Shown: in pieces, positions 1 to 8,473 of the stretch
Position numbering within the stretch: position 1 is the stretch's first letter
How the letters are laid out: the number at the start of each line of letters is the position of its first letter
NCBI GenBank assembly: GCA_041530395.1
Contig: CP136945.1
Span: forward strand, 248,001-312,000
Length of the DNA: 64,000 nt
Direction: 5' to 3'
Source of the DNA: Thermosynechococcaceae cyanobacterium Okahandja
GTDB lineage: Bacteria; Cyanobacteriota; Cyanobacteriia; Thermosynechococcales; Thermosynechococcaceae
The notes under the pieces: model-generated
Told to the model about the DNA's origin: nothing
The model's database searches: none
What the model saw: the letters and a program-made list of their open reading frames with translations, nothing else
Program-made: the position numbers and the translations under genes

Positions 1-1
1 G

Positions 2-1072
2 GACTTTCGGGTCAACACCCTGCCGAGCCGCTGGGGCGAAAAAGTGGTATTGCGGATTCTGGATAACTCCGCCACCCAGTTGGGGCTAGACAAACTCATT
101 ACCGACCCCGAGAGCCTTGCCATTGTCCGTGAAATGACCAAGCGCCCCTTTGGCCTCATCCTAGTGACGGGGCCAACCGGGTCAGGGAAAACCACAACGC
201 TTTACTCGGCCTTAGCGGAGTGTAACAGCCCGGGGGTCAACATCAGTACCGCCGAAGACCCGATTGAATATACCTTGCCCGGCCTGACGCAGGTGCAGGT
301 GATCCGCGAAAAAGGGATGGACTTTGCCTCCATTCTGCGTGCCTTCCTGCGGCAAGACCCGGACGTGATTCTGGTGGGGGAAACCCGCGACAAAGAAACG
401 GCCAAAACGGCAATTGAAGCGGCGCTGACCGGTCACTTAGTGCTGACCACCCTCCACACCAATGATGCCGCCAGTGCCGTGGCGCGTCTTTCGGAAATGG
501 GCGTAGAGCCCTTTATGGTGTCCGCCTCACTGATTGGGGTGGTGGCCCAGCGGCTGATGCGGCGGGTGTGCTCTGAGTGTCGCATTCCCTATACCCCCAC
601 CCCCGAAGAACTGGCGCGGTTTGGGCTATCGGCCTCCAAGGGGGTTAACCTCACCCTCTACAAGGCCAACAAACTCACGGCTGAGCAATTACAGGCTGCC
701 AAGGCCAGTGGTCAGCCCATCTGTAGTAAGTGTGGTGGCGTGGGCTACAAAGGTCGCTGCGGTGTCTATGAAATCATGCGGGTGACCGAACGCCTTCAGA
801 GCCTGATTACTGAAGGTGCCCCGACCGAGCGTATCAAAGAAGTCGCGGTGGAAGAGGGCATGAAAACCCTGCTGGCCTACAGCCTCAACCTTGTTAAGGA
901 GGGGGTCACCACCCTTGAGGAAGTAGAGCGGGTTACCTTTACCGATACCGGTCTCGAATCAGAACTCAAAGCCAAGCGTAAGAGTTCATTAACCTGCCGT
1001 ACCTGTGGTGCCGAAGCACAGCCGGAATGGTTAGAATGCCCCTATTGTTTAACGCCGCGCTTTATAGATTAG
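2..1072 (+). CDS. pilB: Type IV pilus extension ATPase PilB, C-terminal part (5' end outside window)
   Basis: This is the ATPase half of the hexameric motor that powers pilin polymerisation at the cytoplasmic base of the type IV pilus. The frame is open from base 2, so the N-terminal MshEN-type region lies outside the window. Visible motifs are Walker A (GPTGSGKTT, about residue 60 of the visible part), the Asp-box/Walker B stretch LRQDPDVILVGE, the conserved His in TTLHTNDA, and a CxxC pair (CSEC, CSKC) typical of GspE/PilB. The C-terminus has an additional CRTC...CPYC zinc-ribbon-like tail, which I recall from cyanobacterial PilB proteins. pilT and pilC follow on the same strand with short gaps, so this is the pilBTC cluster used for twitching and DNA uptake. 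Identity is secure; only the start is missing. Confidence 0.96.
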   Translation, partial: DFRVNTLPSRWGEKVVLRILDNSATQLGLDKLITDPESLAIVREMTKRPFGLILVTGPTGSGKTTTLYSALAECNSPGVNISTAEDPIEYTLPGLTQVQVIREKGMDFASILRAFLRQDPDVILVGETRDKETAKTAIEAALTGHLVLTTLHTNDAASAVARLSEMGVEPFMVSASLIGVVAQRLMRRVCSECRIPYTPTPEELARFGLSASKGVNLTLYKANKLTAEQLQAAKASGQPICSKCGGVGYKGRCGVYEIMRVTERLQSLITEGAPTERIKEVAVEEGMKTLLAYSLNLVKEGVTTLEEVERVTFTDTGLESELKAKRKSSLTCRTCGAEAQPEWLECPYCLTPRFID

Positions 1073-1132
1073 TAACTGCTGAAGCTAGATAACCGATTGT
1101 TCACCCCAGTGACCTAAACGAGGAATGGTGTT

Positions 1133-2230
1133 ATGGATCTAATGATTGAAGACCTAATGGAGCAAGTCGTTGCCAACGGTGGCTCAGATTTGCATATTTC
1201 GGCGGGGCTGCCCCCCTACATCCGCATCAGTGGCAAGTTGACCCCCACCGACTATGAACCCTTGACACCAGAGCAGTGCCAACGGCTGATCTTCAGTATG
1301 CTCAATAACACCCAGCGCAAAAACCTTGAGCAAAACTGGGAGCTAGACTGCTCCTACGGCGTGCGCGGACTCGCTCGCTTTCGGGTGAATGTGTATAAGG
1401 ATCGTGGCACCTACGCCGCCTGCTTACGCGCCCTCAGTTCCAAAATTCCCACCTTTGAGCAACTGGGCCTGCCCAACATTGTCCGCGAAATGAGTGAGCG
1501 ACCCCGCGGCCTCATCCTAGTGACCGGCCCCACCGGTTCAGGGAAAACCACCACCTTAGCGGCAATGATTGACCTGATTAATAAAACCCGTGCCGAGCAC
1601 ATCCTCACCATCGAAGACCCAATTGAATTCGTCTATGAGCCAATCAAGAGCCTCATCCACCAGCGGCAAGTGGGCGAAGATACCAAGAGCTTTTCCAATG
1701 CCTTGCGAGCCGCCCTACGGGAAGACCCGGATATTATTCTGGTGGGTGAGATGCGGGACCTAGAAACCATTCAGTTGGCCATCTCAGCGGCGGAAACGGG
1801 TCACTTGGTCTTTGGTACGTTGCACACCAGTTCCGCCTCTCAGACGGTGGATCGGATGGTGGATGTGTTCCCGCCTGAGCAACAGCAACAAATTCGGGTG
1901 CAGCTTTCTAACTCCTTGGTGGCGGTCTTTAGCCAGACCTTGGTGCCGAAAAAGAACCCTAAACCCGGGGAATTTGGCCGGATTATGGCTCAAGAAATCA
2001 TGGTGGTCACCCCCGCTATTTCCAACCTAATCCGCGAAGGCAAAACCTCGCAGATTTACTCTGCCATTCAAACGGGCGGTAAGTTGGGGATGCAAACCCT
2101 AGAAAAAGTTCTTGCTGATTATTACCGCGCTGGGATTATTAGCTACGAAGCGGCCATGTCCAAGTCTTCGCGGCAGGATGAACTGCAGCGTCTGATTGGC
2201 ACTGGCGCTCCGGCTGCGGCTGTTCGCTAA
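1133..2230 (+). CDS. pilT: Type IV pilus retraction ATPase PilT
   Basis: PilT hydrolyses ATP to depolymerise pili and drive retraction. The 365-residue product has the normal PilT length. It shows the N-terminal SDLHIS segment of the PAS-like domain, Walker A (GPTGSGKTT, about residue 133), Walker B (LREDPDIILVGE), the His box (GTLHTSSA), and a C-terminal AISNLIREGKT stretch matching the AIRNLIRE retraction motif. A purine-rich GAGGAATGG precedes the ATG. It sits 60 bp after pilB and 46 bp before pilC, consistent with one transcription unit. The lack of the PilB-type Cys motif and the presence of the retraction motif separate it from PilB. Confidence 0.97.
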   Translation: MDLMIEDLMEQVVANGGSDLHISAGLPPYIRISGKLTPTDYEPLTPEQCQRLIFSMLNNTQRKNLEQNWELDCSYGVRGLARFRVNVYKDRGTYAACLRALSSKIPTFEQLGLPNIVREMSERPRGLILVTGPTGSGKTTTLAAMIDLINKTRAEHILTIEDPIEFVYEPIKSLIHQRQVGEDTKSFSNALRAALREDPDIILVGEMRDLETIQLAISAAETGHLVFGTLHTSSASQTVDRMVDVFPPEQQQQIRVQLSNSLVAVFSQTLVPKKNPKPGEFGRIMAQEIMVVTPAISNLIREGKTSQIYSAIQTGGKLGMQTLEKVLADYYRAGIISYEAAMSKSSRQDELQRLIGTGAPAAAVR

Positions 2231-2276
2231 GTTGTCCTTTTTGTCATTACACGTAGGGTCAATAGGGTACTGAGTT

Positions 2277-3497
2277 ATGGCAACCTATGAAGTTCGGATA
2301 CGGGATGCCCAAGGGAAATATAAAACCGTACGGGAAGAAGCCAACACGCCCCGTGAAGCCCGCACGGCATTACAGCTACAGGGGGTACAGGTTCTAGAGG
2401 TGAAAGAGGCGAAAAAACTTTCCCTCAAGTCGGATCTGGATCTCAGTTTCCTGTCTAAGATTACGGTGAAGGATCGGGCCATTTTTGCGCGCCAGTTTGC
2501 GGCACTCGTGAATGCGGGGGTGGCGTTGGTGCGCGGCATTGGCGTGCTGGCGGATCAGGCCACCAACCCCAAAATGAAGAAAATTTTGATGGCGGTCAAT
2601 AACGATATTCAACAGGGGAGTAGTCTTGCGGATGCTATGCGTCCCCACCCTGCTGCCTTTGATAGTTTGTTTGTGGCCATGATCCAAGCGGGGGAAACGG
2701 GGGGGGTGCTCGATGAGGTACTGAACCGGCTCTCGAAGCTGCTTGAGGATCAAGCACGGCTAAATAACCAGATTAAGTCCGCCTTGACCTATCCGGTAGT
2801 GGTGGGTGTGCTAGCAGTGGGTATTTTCCTCGGGATGGTCATCTTTTTGATTCCGGTCTTTCAGGGAATTTTCACCCAGTTAGGTGGCGAATTGCCGGCC
2901 TTTACGGCGGCTATGGTGGCCTTGAGTGAATTTCTGCGCACGCCCCAGTATATGGCACTGCTCATTGTCTGTATTGTGGGGTTGGTCTTGGGGATTCGTT
3001 TTTACTACAAAACCCCCAATGGCCGCTTGACGTTGGATGGCTTGCTCCTGAAGCTGCCCCTGTTTGGCGAGTTGGTGGAGAAAACGGCAGTGGCGCGGTT
3101 CTGTCGTACGTTTGGTTCGCTGTCACGCTCGGGGGTGCCCATTTTACGCTCCCTTGAGATTGTGCGGGATACTGCTGGCAACCAAGTGATTGCTAATGCG
3201 ATTGAGCGGGCGGCCAAGGAGGTGCAAACCGGTGGGATGCTGAGTATTGCCCTGCAACAGGAGCGGGTCTTTCCGGTGTTGGCCACCCAAATGATTAATG
3301 TGGGCGAAGAAACCGGTGAGCTGGATAAGATGCTGATGAAGGTGGCAGACTTTTACGAGGATGAAGTGGAGCAGGCAGTAAAGTCCTTAACCAGTGTGAT
3401 GGAGCCGTTAATGATTGCGGTGCTCGGCGGTATGGTAGGGTCAATTCTGGTGGCGATGTACCTGCCCATGTTCAAAATCTTTGATTTGGTCAAGTAG
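2277..3497 (+). CDS. pilC: Type IV pilus inner-membrane platform protein PilC
   Basis: PilC is the polytopic inner-membrane protein on which the PilB and PilT motors act. The 406-residue product has the family arrangement: a soluble N-terminal segment, then two T2SSF (GspF) repeats of about 120 residues, each with the pattern FARQFAALVNAGV / FCRTFGSLSRSGVP followed by a GE(T)GG(E)L motif. Hydrophobic segments lie around residues 170-200, 220-245 and 375-400. It is the third gene of pilBTC. Nothing is truncated or odd. Confidence 0.97.
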   Translation: MATYEVRIRDAQGKYKTVREEANTPREARTALQLQGVQVLEVKEAKKLSLKSDLDLSFLSKITVKDRAIFARQFAALVNAGVALVRGIGVLADQATNPKMKKILMAVNNDIQQGSSLADAMRPHPAAFDSLFVAMIQAGETGGVLDEVLNRLSKLLEDQARLNNQIKSALTYPVVVGVLAVGIFLGMVIFLIPVFQGIFTQLGGELPAFTAAMVALSEFLRTPQYMALLIVCIVGLVLGIRFYYKTPNGRLTLDGLLLKLPLFGELVEKTAVARFCRTFGSLSRSGVPILRSLEIVRDTAGNQVIANAIERAAKEVQTGGMLSIALQQERVFPVLATQMINVGEETGELDKMLMKVADFYEDEVEQAVKSLTSVMEPLMIAVLGGMVGSILVAMYLPMFKIFDLVK

Positions 3498-3507
3498 TCG
3501 GCAGTCC

Positions 3508-3966
3508 ATGGAGAATCTGGCGCGGGGGCGATCTCACTATGCGGTGTTAGATGTGGCGCCAAGTGCGTCGCTGGCGGAGATTCGGCGTGCCTATCGGGAA
3601 AAGAGTAAGCTTTACCACCCCGATACAACGACGCTGCCGGTGGCGATCGCCCGCGAAGAGTTTCACCGCTTAAATGAGGCCTACGCGGTGCTCACCAATC
3701 CGGAACAGCGGCAGTGGTACGATTTACAATTACAACTCCGCTCTAGCCGTCACAGTGTCAGCCCCCCAAGCCAGCCAAGCTCTTTAAGTTCTCAGTCCTA
3801 TGCTCCGACTCGGGGCGATCGCCCCCTTTCGGCGGGCGAACTCTTTGCCCTGTTTATTTTGGGTGTCACATTTGTGGGCTGTTTGCTGCTAGCGGTGATT
3901 GTTGGCTTTTCCCAGCAGGGACAAGAGTGGATTTTGCAAATTATGAGTCAAGTTGCTACTTCGTGA
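3508..3966 (+). CDS. J-domain membrane protein
   Basis: A 152-residue protein with an N-terminal J domain (HYAVLDV..., HPD signature in YHPDTTT, then LNEAYAVLTNPEQRQWYD), which would stimulate an Hsp70 partner. A variable Ser/Pro-rich linker follows, then one strong transmembrane segment near the C-terminus (FALFILGVTFVGCLLLAVIVG). The Zn-finger and substrate-binding domains of true DnaJ are absent, so it is a membrane-anchored J protein. I start it at ATG 3508, because an upstream TTG would overlap pilC and add residues before the J domain. It lies 10 bp after pilC, perhaps read from the same transcript; a role in pilus assembly is only inferred from that position. Confidence 0.85.
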   Translation: MENLARGRSHYAVLDVAPSASLAEIRRAYREKSKLYHPDTTTLPVAIAREEFHRLNEAYAVLTNPEQRQWYDLQLQLRSSRHSVSPPSQPSSLSSQSYAPTRGDRPLSAGELFALFILGVTFVGCLLLAVIVGFSQQGQEWILQIMSQVATS

Positions 3967-4238
3967 TGCCTGATCTTCCTGCCCCCCATACCCCCCTGTA
4001 CAATCATGCCCTCCCCCAACTGGAAGAATGGTTACGGCAGAAGGGGTGTGTACAAAATGAGAATGATATTCACTGCTGGCATCTCGACTACCCGCAGTGG
4101 TCAGCCCAAATTTGCTTAGACATTGAAGAGCTAAAAGTGGTGTACCACGATCGCTTGGAGGGGAGTACCATTCAACGCTCATTCAAGTACTCCCTTGCCC
4201 GAGCAGATGTGGAAGATGCCATCTTTGCCGGCCCCTAA
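3966..4238 (+). CDS. DUF3143 family protein
   Basis: A 90-residue protein matching what I recall of the cyanobacterial DUF3143 family: an N-terminal TPLYNHALPQLEEWL segment, an LRQKGCVQNEND turn, and a C-terminal SFKYSLARADVEDAIFAGP ending. Function is unknown. The start is ATG 3966, which overlaps the stop of the J-domain gene (TGATG), so the two are probably translationally coupled. Its stop shares four bases with the stop of the convergent ChaN-like gene. No signal peptide or transmembrane segment is visible. Confidence 0.8.
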   Translation: MPDLPAPHTPLYNHALPQLEEWLRQKGCVQNENDIHCWHLDYPQWSAQICLDIEELKVVYHDRLEGSTIQRSFKYSLARADVEDAIFAGP

Positions 4239-5119
4239 TGCTGCCAAAACCAGTCGGCAAGGTCGGGAGTTGCTTTTTCGGCAGGCGTGGGGTTCAGCAG
4301 CACAATCGTCTGTTGTAGCGACGCTGGCAGCCGCCGTTGTACCCGCTGGGGAATACCGTCCCGGTGGTGGAGGTGCGCCCGCCCCGCCAAGACCACAATG
4401 AGGCGTTCTGGATACTGCCGATGGTGCTCAGCAATGGTAGCGGCCATGGTTTCATCCCACAACACCTGCGCCTGATAAAAAAACTCGACATTGAGACTGT
4501 GGCTGCGACCGGCATGGGCGGCCTCAAAAATTTCAGCAAGGCGATCGCGATAGCGGCGGTTACTTAAATCAATCTCCGCAAGGGGTGGAATATACTGAAA
4601 ATCTTCTGCCCTTAAGCTCTCTAAGCCTGAGCGTGCCACCTGACGGGTAATTTCGGTAGGGGTATTCAGGGCAATAAGGGGGATGCCGTGCTCCTTCGCA
4701 AAGCGAAAAATAGGCGCGTATAGCGACCAAGGAAAGCCCCAGCGCTGCGCATAGTCTGTTTGCTCGAGCAGTTCCATTTCAGTTATCTCGCCCGCAATAT
4801 AGGCATCGAGTGCCCCTTGGTAGGGACGCTGAATCATCTCTAGGGCGATTGCCAAGGGCCGGCTAGGGCGATGCAAGGCCTGTAAAATGGCTAATTGCGC
4901 CTGATGATCCGCCGGATTATCATGGGTTTCACCGAGGTAAAGAATCGTGCTGCGCTGCCACGCTCGCAAGGCCGTTGTCGGTTGAACAGGGGTCGTTCCC
5001 TGCCAAACCTGCTGTGCCGTAGCAATTGCCGATCCGCCTAAGAGTAAGGCCAACGCCAGAGGAACCACAAGGCTGCGCCGGTGGAGAACCTGCCATTGCC
5101 GATGAAGATAGCGTCTCAA
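4235..5119 (-). CDS. ChaN-like (haem-binding uptake) family protein
   Basis: The product carries the ChaN/Tiki-type fold markers: LGETHDNPADH near the N-terminus, ALEM about 50 residues later, then WGFPWSLYAPIFRFAKEHGIPLIALNTP, and near the end VLAGRAHLHHRDGIPQR. Family members bind haem or act as metal-dependent proteins at the cell surface. An N-terminal hydrophobic stretch (VVPLALALLLGGSAIATA) looks like a signal peptide. No ATG is present: the frame is open to a TTG at 5242 that would abut the divergent DHH gene and leave no room for promoters. I therefore prefer TTG 5119, just before the signal sequence, with low certainty. Its last codon overlaps the end of the DUF3143 gene. Confidence 0.75.
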   Translation of the reverse strand: MRRYLHRQWQVLHRRSLVVPLALALLLGGSAIATAQQVWQGTTPVQPTTALRAWQRSTILYLGETHDNPADHQAQLAILQALHRPSRPLAIALEMIQRPYQGALDAYIAGEITEMELLEQTDYAQRWGFPWSLYAPIFRFAKEHGIPLIALNTPTEITRQVARSGLESLRAEDFQYIPPLAEIDLSNRRYRDRLAEIFEAAHAGRSHSLNVEFFYQAQVLWDETMAATIAEHHRQYPERLIVVLAGRAHLHHRDGIPQRVQRRLPASLQQTIVLLNPTPAEKATPDLADWFWQH

Positions 5120-5244
5120 GGGGGATGTCAAAGGATAAAATATCTGCCAAGATCGGAATAGACGTGTTCCCAGTATTGGGGCGAGCCTATTTCCTTTGGT
5201 GTTCCCCGTTGAGTCATGATTTAGAAAAAAATGCTGAAACAACT

Positions 5245-6504
5245 ATGCAATCTCCCCATGCGCTTGACCTGACGGATTCCGTCACGACTGAGACAGGTGG
5301 CCATCACCCTGAAGTGAATGGTAACGCACTTGTCAAAACTGAAGCTGCACCGTCAGAACTGGTGAAACCGGATCCGCGCCTAAGCGATCCGCGCGCCGAG
5401 GCGCTCAGGCAGATGCTGGAACGCCATCGCAATAGCCGCCAGCTTATTATTTTGCAGGATTTTCCTGATCCGGATGCCCTCTCTTCGGCTTGGACCTACA
5501 AGCTGATTGCCGAAAAGTTTGAGATTCAGTGTGACATTGCCTACGCTGGCGCCCTCAGCCACCAAGAAAACATTACGCTTGTGCGCCTCACGGGGATGCC
5601 CCTCATCCGTTGGAATGTGCAGGGCACAAAAAATAAGGATCAGCGGGACTGCTCCTGTTATCAGGGCTACGTTTTAATTGATAACCAAGGTACCACCAGC
5701 CAACTGTTACCGATTGTGCAGGAAGCCGGTTTACCCGCAATCGCCATCATTGATCACCACAATCTGCAAGAAAGTATTCAAGCGGAATTTACCGATATTC
5801 GCCCCACCACCCGCGCCACCGCCACTATCCTCACCCAATACCTCCAGTCAGGGCTACTGCCCCTCGACAGCAGTAATCCGGTTCACGTCAAATGTGCCAC
5901 TGCCCTGATGCATGGGCTGCGCTCGGATACAGACTGCCTCAAACAGGCGAAGGAAGAGGATTTCCTCGCGGGTGCGTTCTTAAGCCGCTACATTGACTAT
6001 CAACTGCTCAATACGATCTTGCAGTCCCATCGCTCTAAGCAGGTGATGGATGTGATTGAGCGATCCCTCAAAAATCGCTCGATTCACAACAATTTTTCTA
6101 TTTCGGGGGTAGGCTATATCCGCTACGAAGACCGCGACGCGATTCCCCAAGCCGCGGATTTCCTTGTTACCGAAGAGAATGTCCACACGGCAGTGGTCTA
6201 TGGCCTAGTGCACGATGAAGATGAGGAAGTGGAGCTCATTATTGGCTCACTGCGCACCACCAAAATTACCCTCGACCCCGATGAATTTATTAAGGAAGCC
6301 TTTGGTAAAGATCGCCAAGGGCGCTTCTTTGGTGGCGGACGCTCCCAAGCAGGCGGCTTTGAAATTCCGGTAGGGTTTCTCTCGGGTCTCAATGAGAATG
6401 CCGAATACGCTAAACTCAAGTGGAATGTCTATGACACCCAAATTAAGCAGAAGCTCCTCCATCTAGTGAACCCGAAAAATAATGTTCTCCACGGGACTGA
6501 GTAG
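5245..6504 (+). CDS. DHH/DHHA1 family phosphoesterase (NrnA-like)
   Basis: A 419-residue cytoplasmic phosphoesterase. The N-terminal DHH domain has LQDFPDPDALSSAW (metal-binding Asp cluster) and IIDHHN, the DHH signature, around residues 75 and 170. The C-terminal DHHA1 domain ends with FGGGRSQAGGFEIPVG. Proteins of this layout degrade oligoribonucleotides, pAp or cyclic dinucleotide products; which substrate applies cannot be read here. A Ser/Thr/Glu-rich N-terminal tail of about 50 residues precedes the domain. I start at ATG 5245 because the upstream extension lies inside the signal-peptide coding region of the opposite-strand gene. Confidence 0.85.
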   Translation: MQSPHALDLTDSVTTETGGHHPEVNGNALVKTEAAPSELVKPDPRLSDPRAEALRQMLERHRNSRQLIILQDFPDPDALSSAWTYKLIAEKFEIQCDIAYAGALSHQENITLVRLTGMPLIRWNVQGTKNKDQRDCSCYQGYVLIDNQGTTSQLLPIVQEAGLPAIAIIDHHNLQESIQAEFTDIRPTTRATATILTQYLQSGLLPLDSSNPVHVKCATALMHGLRSDTDCLKQAKEEDFLAGAFLSRYIDYQLLNTILQSHRSKQVMDVIERSLKNRSIHNNFSISGVGYIRYEDRDAIPQAADFLVTEENVHTAVVYGLVHDEDEEVELIIGSLRTTKITLDPDEFIKEAFGKDRQGRFFGGGRSQAGGFEIPVGFLSGLNENAEYAKLKWNVYDTQIKQKLLHLVNPKNNVLHGTE

Positions 6505-6550
6505 TCTTGCCCTCAGAACCGCCAGCACGCTAGCTAATCTATAACACGAT

Positions 6551-7057
6551 ATGTTGGAGCTCACTCTCTTGTTTGTGCGCCATGGCATTGCCGTCGAGCG
6601 GGATGTATTTGCTGGCCCTGATGGCGATCGCCCCCTCACGGCCAAGGGGGAAAAAAAAACCCAGCAAGTGGCACAACGCCTGCTCGATGTCGGTCTCGAA
6701 GCCGAACTCATCCTCAGTTCCCCACTCCTGCGAGCGCGCCAAACCGCCGAAATTTTACTGGAAGCCGGAGTTGCCAGCGATCTCATGTTCTCGGATCTGT
6801 TGACCCCCACCGGCAGTTTTAGTGCTTGGTTAACTTGGTTAGAACGTTGGCGACAGCAGCACGACGGTGCCCTAGTGGTGGTCGGGCACGAACCCAACCT
6901 CAGCCATTGGGCAGAACTACTGCTTTGGGGCAAAGCCTTAGGGCATTTACAGCTTAAAAAAGCGGGCATTATTGGCCTTACCCTACCCCCCGTCGATAGG
7001 GATCCGGTTGCCAACAGTCAACTCTTTTGGCTCACCGCACCCAAACTATTTGTCTGA
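6551..7057 (+). CDS. sixA: Phosphohistidine phosphatase SixA-like
   Basis: A 168-residue histidine phosphatase. The catalytic RHG motif is at residues 10-12 (LLFVRHGIAV), the conserved LxSPLLRARQTAE follows at about residue 56, and the second catalytic His is in VVVGHEPNLS. Length and the DRPLTAKGEK segment fit the SixA branch, which removes phosphate from histidine-phosphotransfer proteins; other short branches of the histidine phosphatase superfamily are possible. It is 46 bp downstream of the DHH gene on the same strand. Confidence 0.85.
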   Translation: MLELTLLFVRHGIAVERDVFAGPDGDRPLTAKGEKKTQQVAQRLLDVGLEAELILSSPLLRARQTAEILLEAGVASDLMFSDLLTPTGSFSAWLTWLERWRQQHDGALVVVGHEPNLSHWAELLLWGKALGHLQLKKAGIIGLTLPPVDRDPVANSQLFWLTAPKLFV

Positions 7058-7107
7058 GGCCATCCTGATCATTCCCCCAAGGCAGGGTGGGGCGGCGGTT
7101 CATCGGG

Positions 7108-7929
7108 CTAAGCCTGCAGAAAGGCTAATAAGTCTGCATTCACCTGTTCCTTGTGGGTGGTACACAAACCATGGGAAGCGCCCTCATACACCTTTAGGGT
7201 TGCGTCCTTAATCAGTTGGGACTGTAGCAAACCGGAATTGGCCAAGGGAACAATTTGATCATCATCCCCATGGATAATCAGCGTTGGCACATCAATGGCT
7301 TTGAGATCTTCAGTTTGGTTTGTTTCCGAAAAGGCTTTGATACAGAAGTAGGCCGCCGGTAAACCGGCCATCATTCCCTGTAGCCAAAAGGACTCACGCA
7401 CGGCCTCTGAAACATTTGCTCCAGGCCGATTGTAACCGTAGAATATTAAGCTCAGTTCCTTGAACAACCGCGAGCGATCGCCTAAAACCTCTGCACGAAG
7501 TTGATCAAAGACTGCCCTAGGTATCCCATCGGGGTTGGTATCCGTCTGGATCATTAGGGGGGGCACTGCCGCAATTAAAACCGCTTTAGCAACCCGCTGT
7601 GTGCCGTGGCGACTGATGTAGCGAGCCACTTCTCCGCCACCTGTGGAGTGACCCACATGAACCACATTCGTTAAGCCTAGTGCCTCCACCAAGGTTGCTA
7701 GGTCGTCGGCGTAGGTGTCCATATCATTTCCATGCCAAGGTTGGCTTGAACGGCCATGGCCACGGCGATCGTGGGCAATACAGCGATAACCTTGCGAGGC
7801 CAAAAAGAACATTTGATCTTCAAAGGCATCGGCTGACAACGGCCAACCATGGCTGAAGATAACAGGCTGTCCATTGCCCCAGTCCTTGTAGTAAAGCTGT
7901 GTGCCGTCTTGAGTGGTGATTGTGGGCAT
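7108..7929 (-). CDS. Alpha/beta hydrolase, haloperoxidase/esterase branch
   Basis: A 273-residue alpha/beta hydrolase. The oxyanion-hole segment SHGWP is at residues 26-30, the nucleophile Ser95 sits in GHSTGGG, the acid Asp lies in [11 protein letters not shown], and the base His in EGASHGL near the end. The [13 protein letters not shown] context is typical of the cofactor-free haloperoxidase (non-haem chloroperoxidase) and arylesterase group, many of which act as esterases in vivo. No signal peptide is seen. The physiological substrate cannot be told. It is transcribed away from the tmRNA gene, with about 107 bp between them. Confidence 0.85.
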   Translation of the reverse strand: MPTITTQDGTQLYYKDWGNGQPVIFSHGWPLSADAFEDQMFFLASQGYRCIAHDRRGHGRSSQPWHGNDMDTYADDLATLVEALGLTNVVHVGHSTGGGEVARYISRHGTQRVAKAVLIAAVPPLMIQTDTNPDGIPRAVFDQLRAEVLGDRSRLFKELSLIFYGYNRPGANVSEAVRESFWLQGMMAGLPAAYFCIKAFSETNQTEDLKAIDVPTLIIHGDDDQIVPLANSGLLQSQLIKDATLKVYEGASHGLCTTHKEQVNADLLAFLQA

Positions 7930-8035
7930 ACCCTTTGCTCCTTCCCGCTCGTCCAGCGCTATCGAGCGGAACTGAGTTAATCATATCCTAAGGTAGCACC
8001 CAGCACTCCTTGGGCAACGTGCCAAATACAACGTA

Positions 8036-8419
8036 TGGAGCTGACGGGAGTCGAACCCGTGTCCGCCCTAGCTATTCATCGGCTGCTCATTCACAGGCTT
8101 AGCCTTTCTGACCCTCAGGCAGGAACTGTTCCTTATCCCGAACAGTAGGATGCTCTGGTAGAGTCTTTGCTAAACAGGTCACCAGAGAGGCCTGCTTAGC
8201 GCATCCGTTGGGGTTAACCCGCTGCCCTTAACGGAGTCAGACAACGAGTGCTCGAACCGTTTTAGAGGTCTTAGGCTACCGCAGCAGCTTTACGAGCGAA
8301 AGGAACGATGTTGTTCGCAGTTACTTTTTGGTTTGGACTCTGGATTTACGAGAGATAGCCCACTCTCGGCCTGAATCACAGCCCAACTTTCACTAGAACG
8401 TCGAAGCCGTTACAGCCCC
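8036..8419 (-). ncRNA. ssrA: Transfer-messenger RNA (tmRNA)
   Basis: tmRNA rescues stalled ribosomes and tags their products for proteolysis. The 5' end GGGGCTG (minus strand, at 8419) pairs with the 3' end CAGCTCC beside a T-arm with GGTTCGACTCC, forming the alanine-tRNA-like acceptor. The tag reading frame runs from 8318 to 8271 and encodes ANNIVPFARKAAAVA followed by TAA, a cyanobacterial-type tag. The 3' CCA is not encoded after the discriminator base at 8036 and must be added by nucleotidyltransferase. A one-piece gene of this size fits cyanobacteria. Confidence 0.95.
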
Positions 8420-8436
8420 TTGCGAGACTTACTCCT

Positions 8437-8465
8437 ACTCTAGCTGAATTTTTTGGAGTTGACAA
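8437..8465 (-). promoter_or_regulatory. Likely sigma-70-type promoter of ssrA
   Basis: On the minus strand a TTGTCA (-35, 8465-8460) is followed after 17 bp by TAGAGT (-10, 8442-8437). The mature tmRNA 5' end lies 17 bp farther on, so a short leader would be removed, as is usual for tmRNA maturation by RNase P. The boxes match consensus at 5/6 and 4/6 positions. Confidence 0.5.
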
Positions 8466-8473
8466 CAACCGGA

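Noticed and set aside
5026-5244. 73-residue extension of the DHH protein
   Set aside because: It overlaps the signal-peptide coding region of the divergent ChaN-like gene and shows no homology; the ATG at 5245 is preferred.
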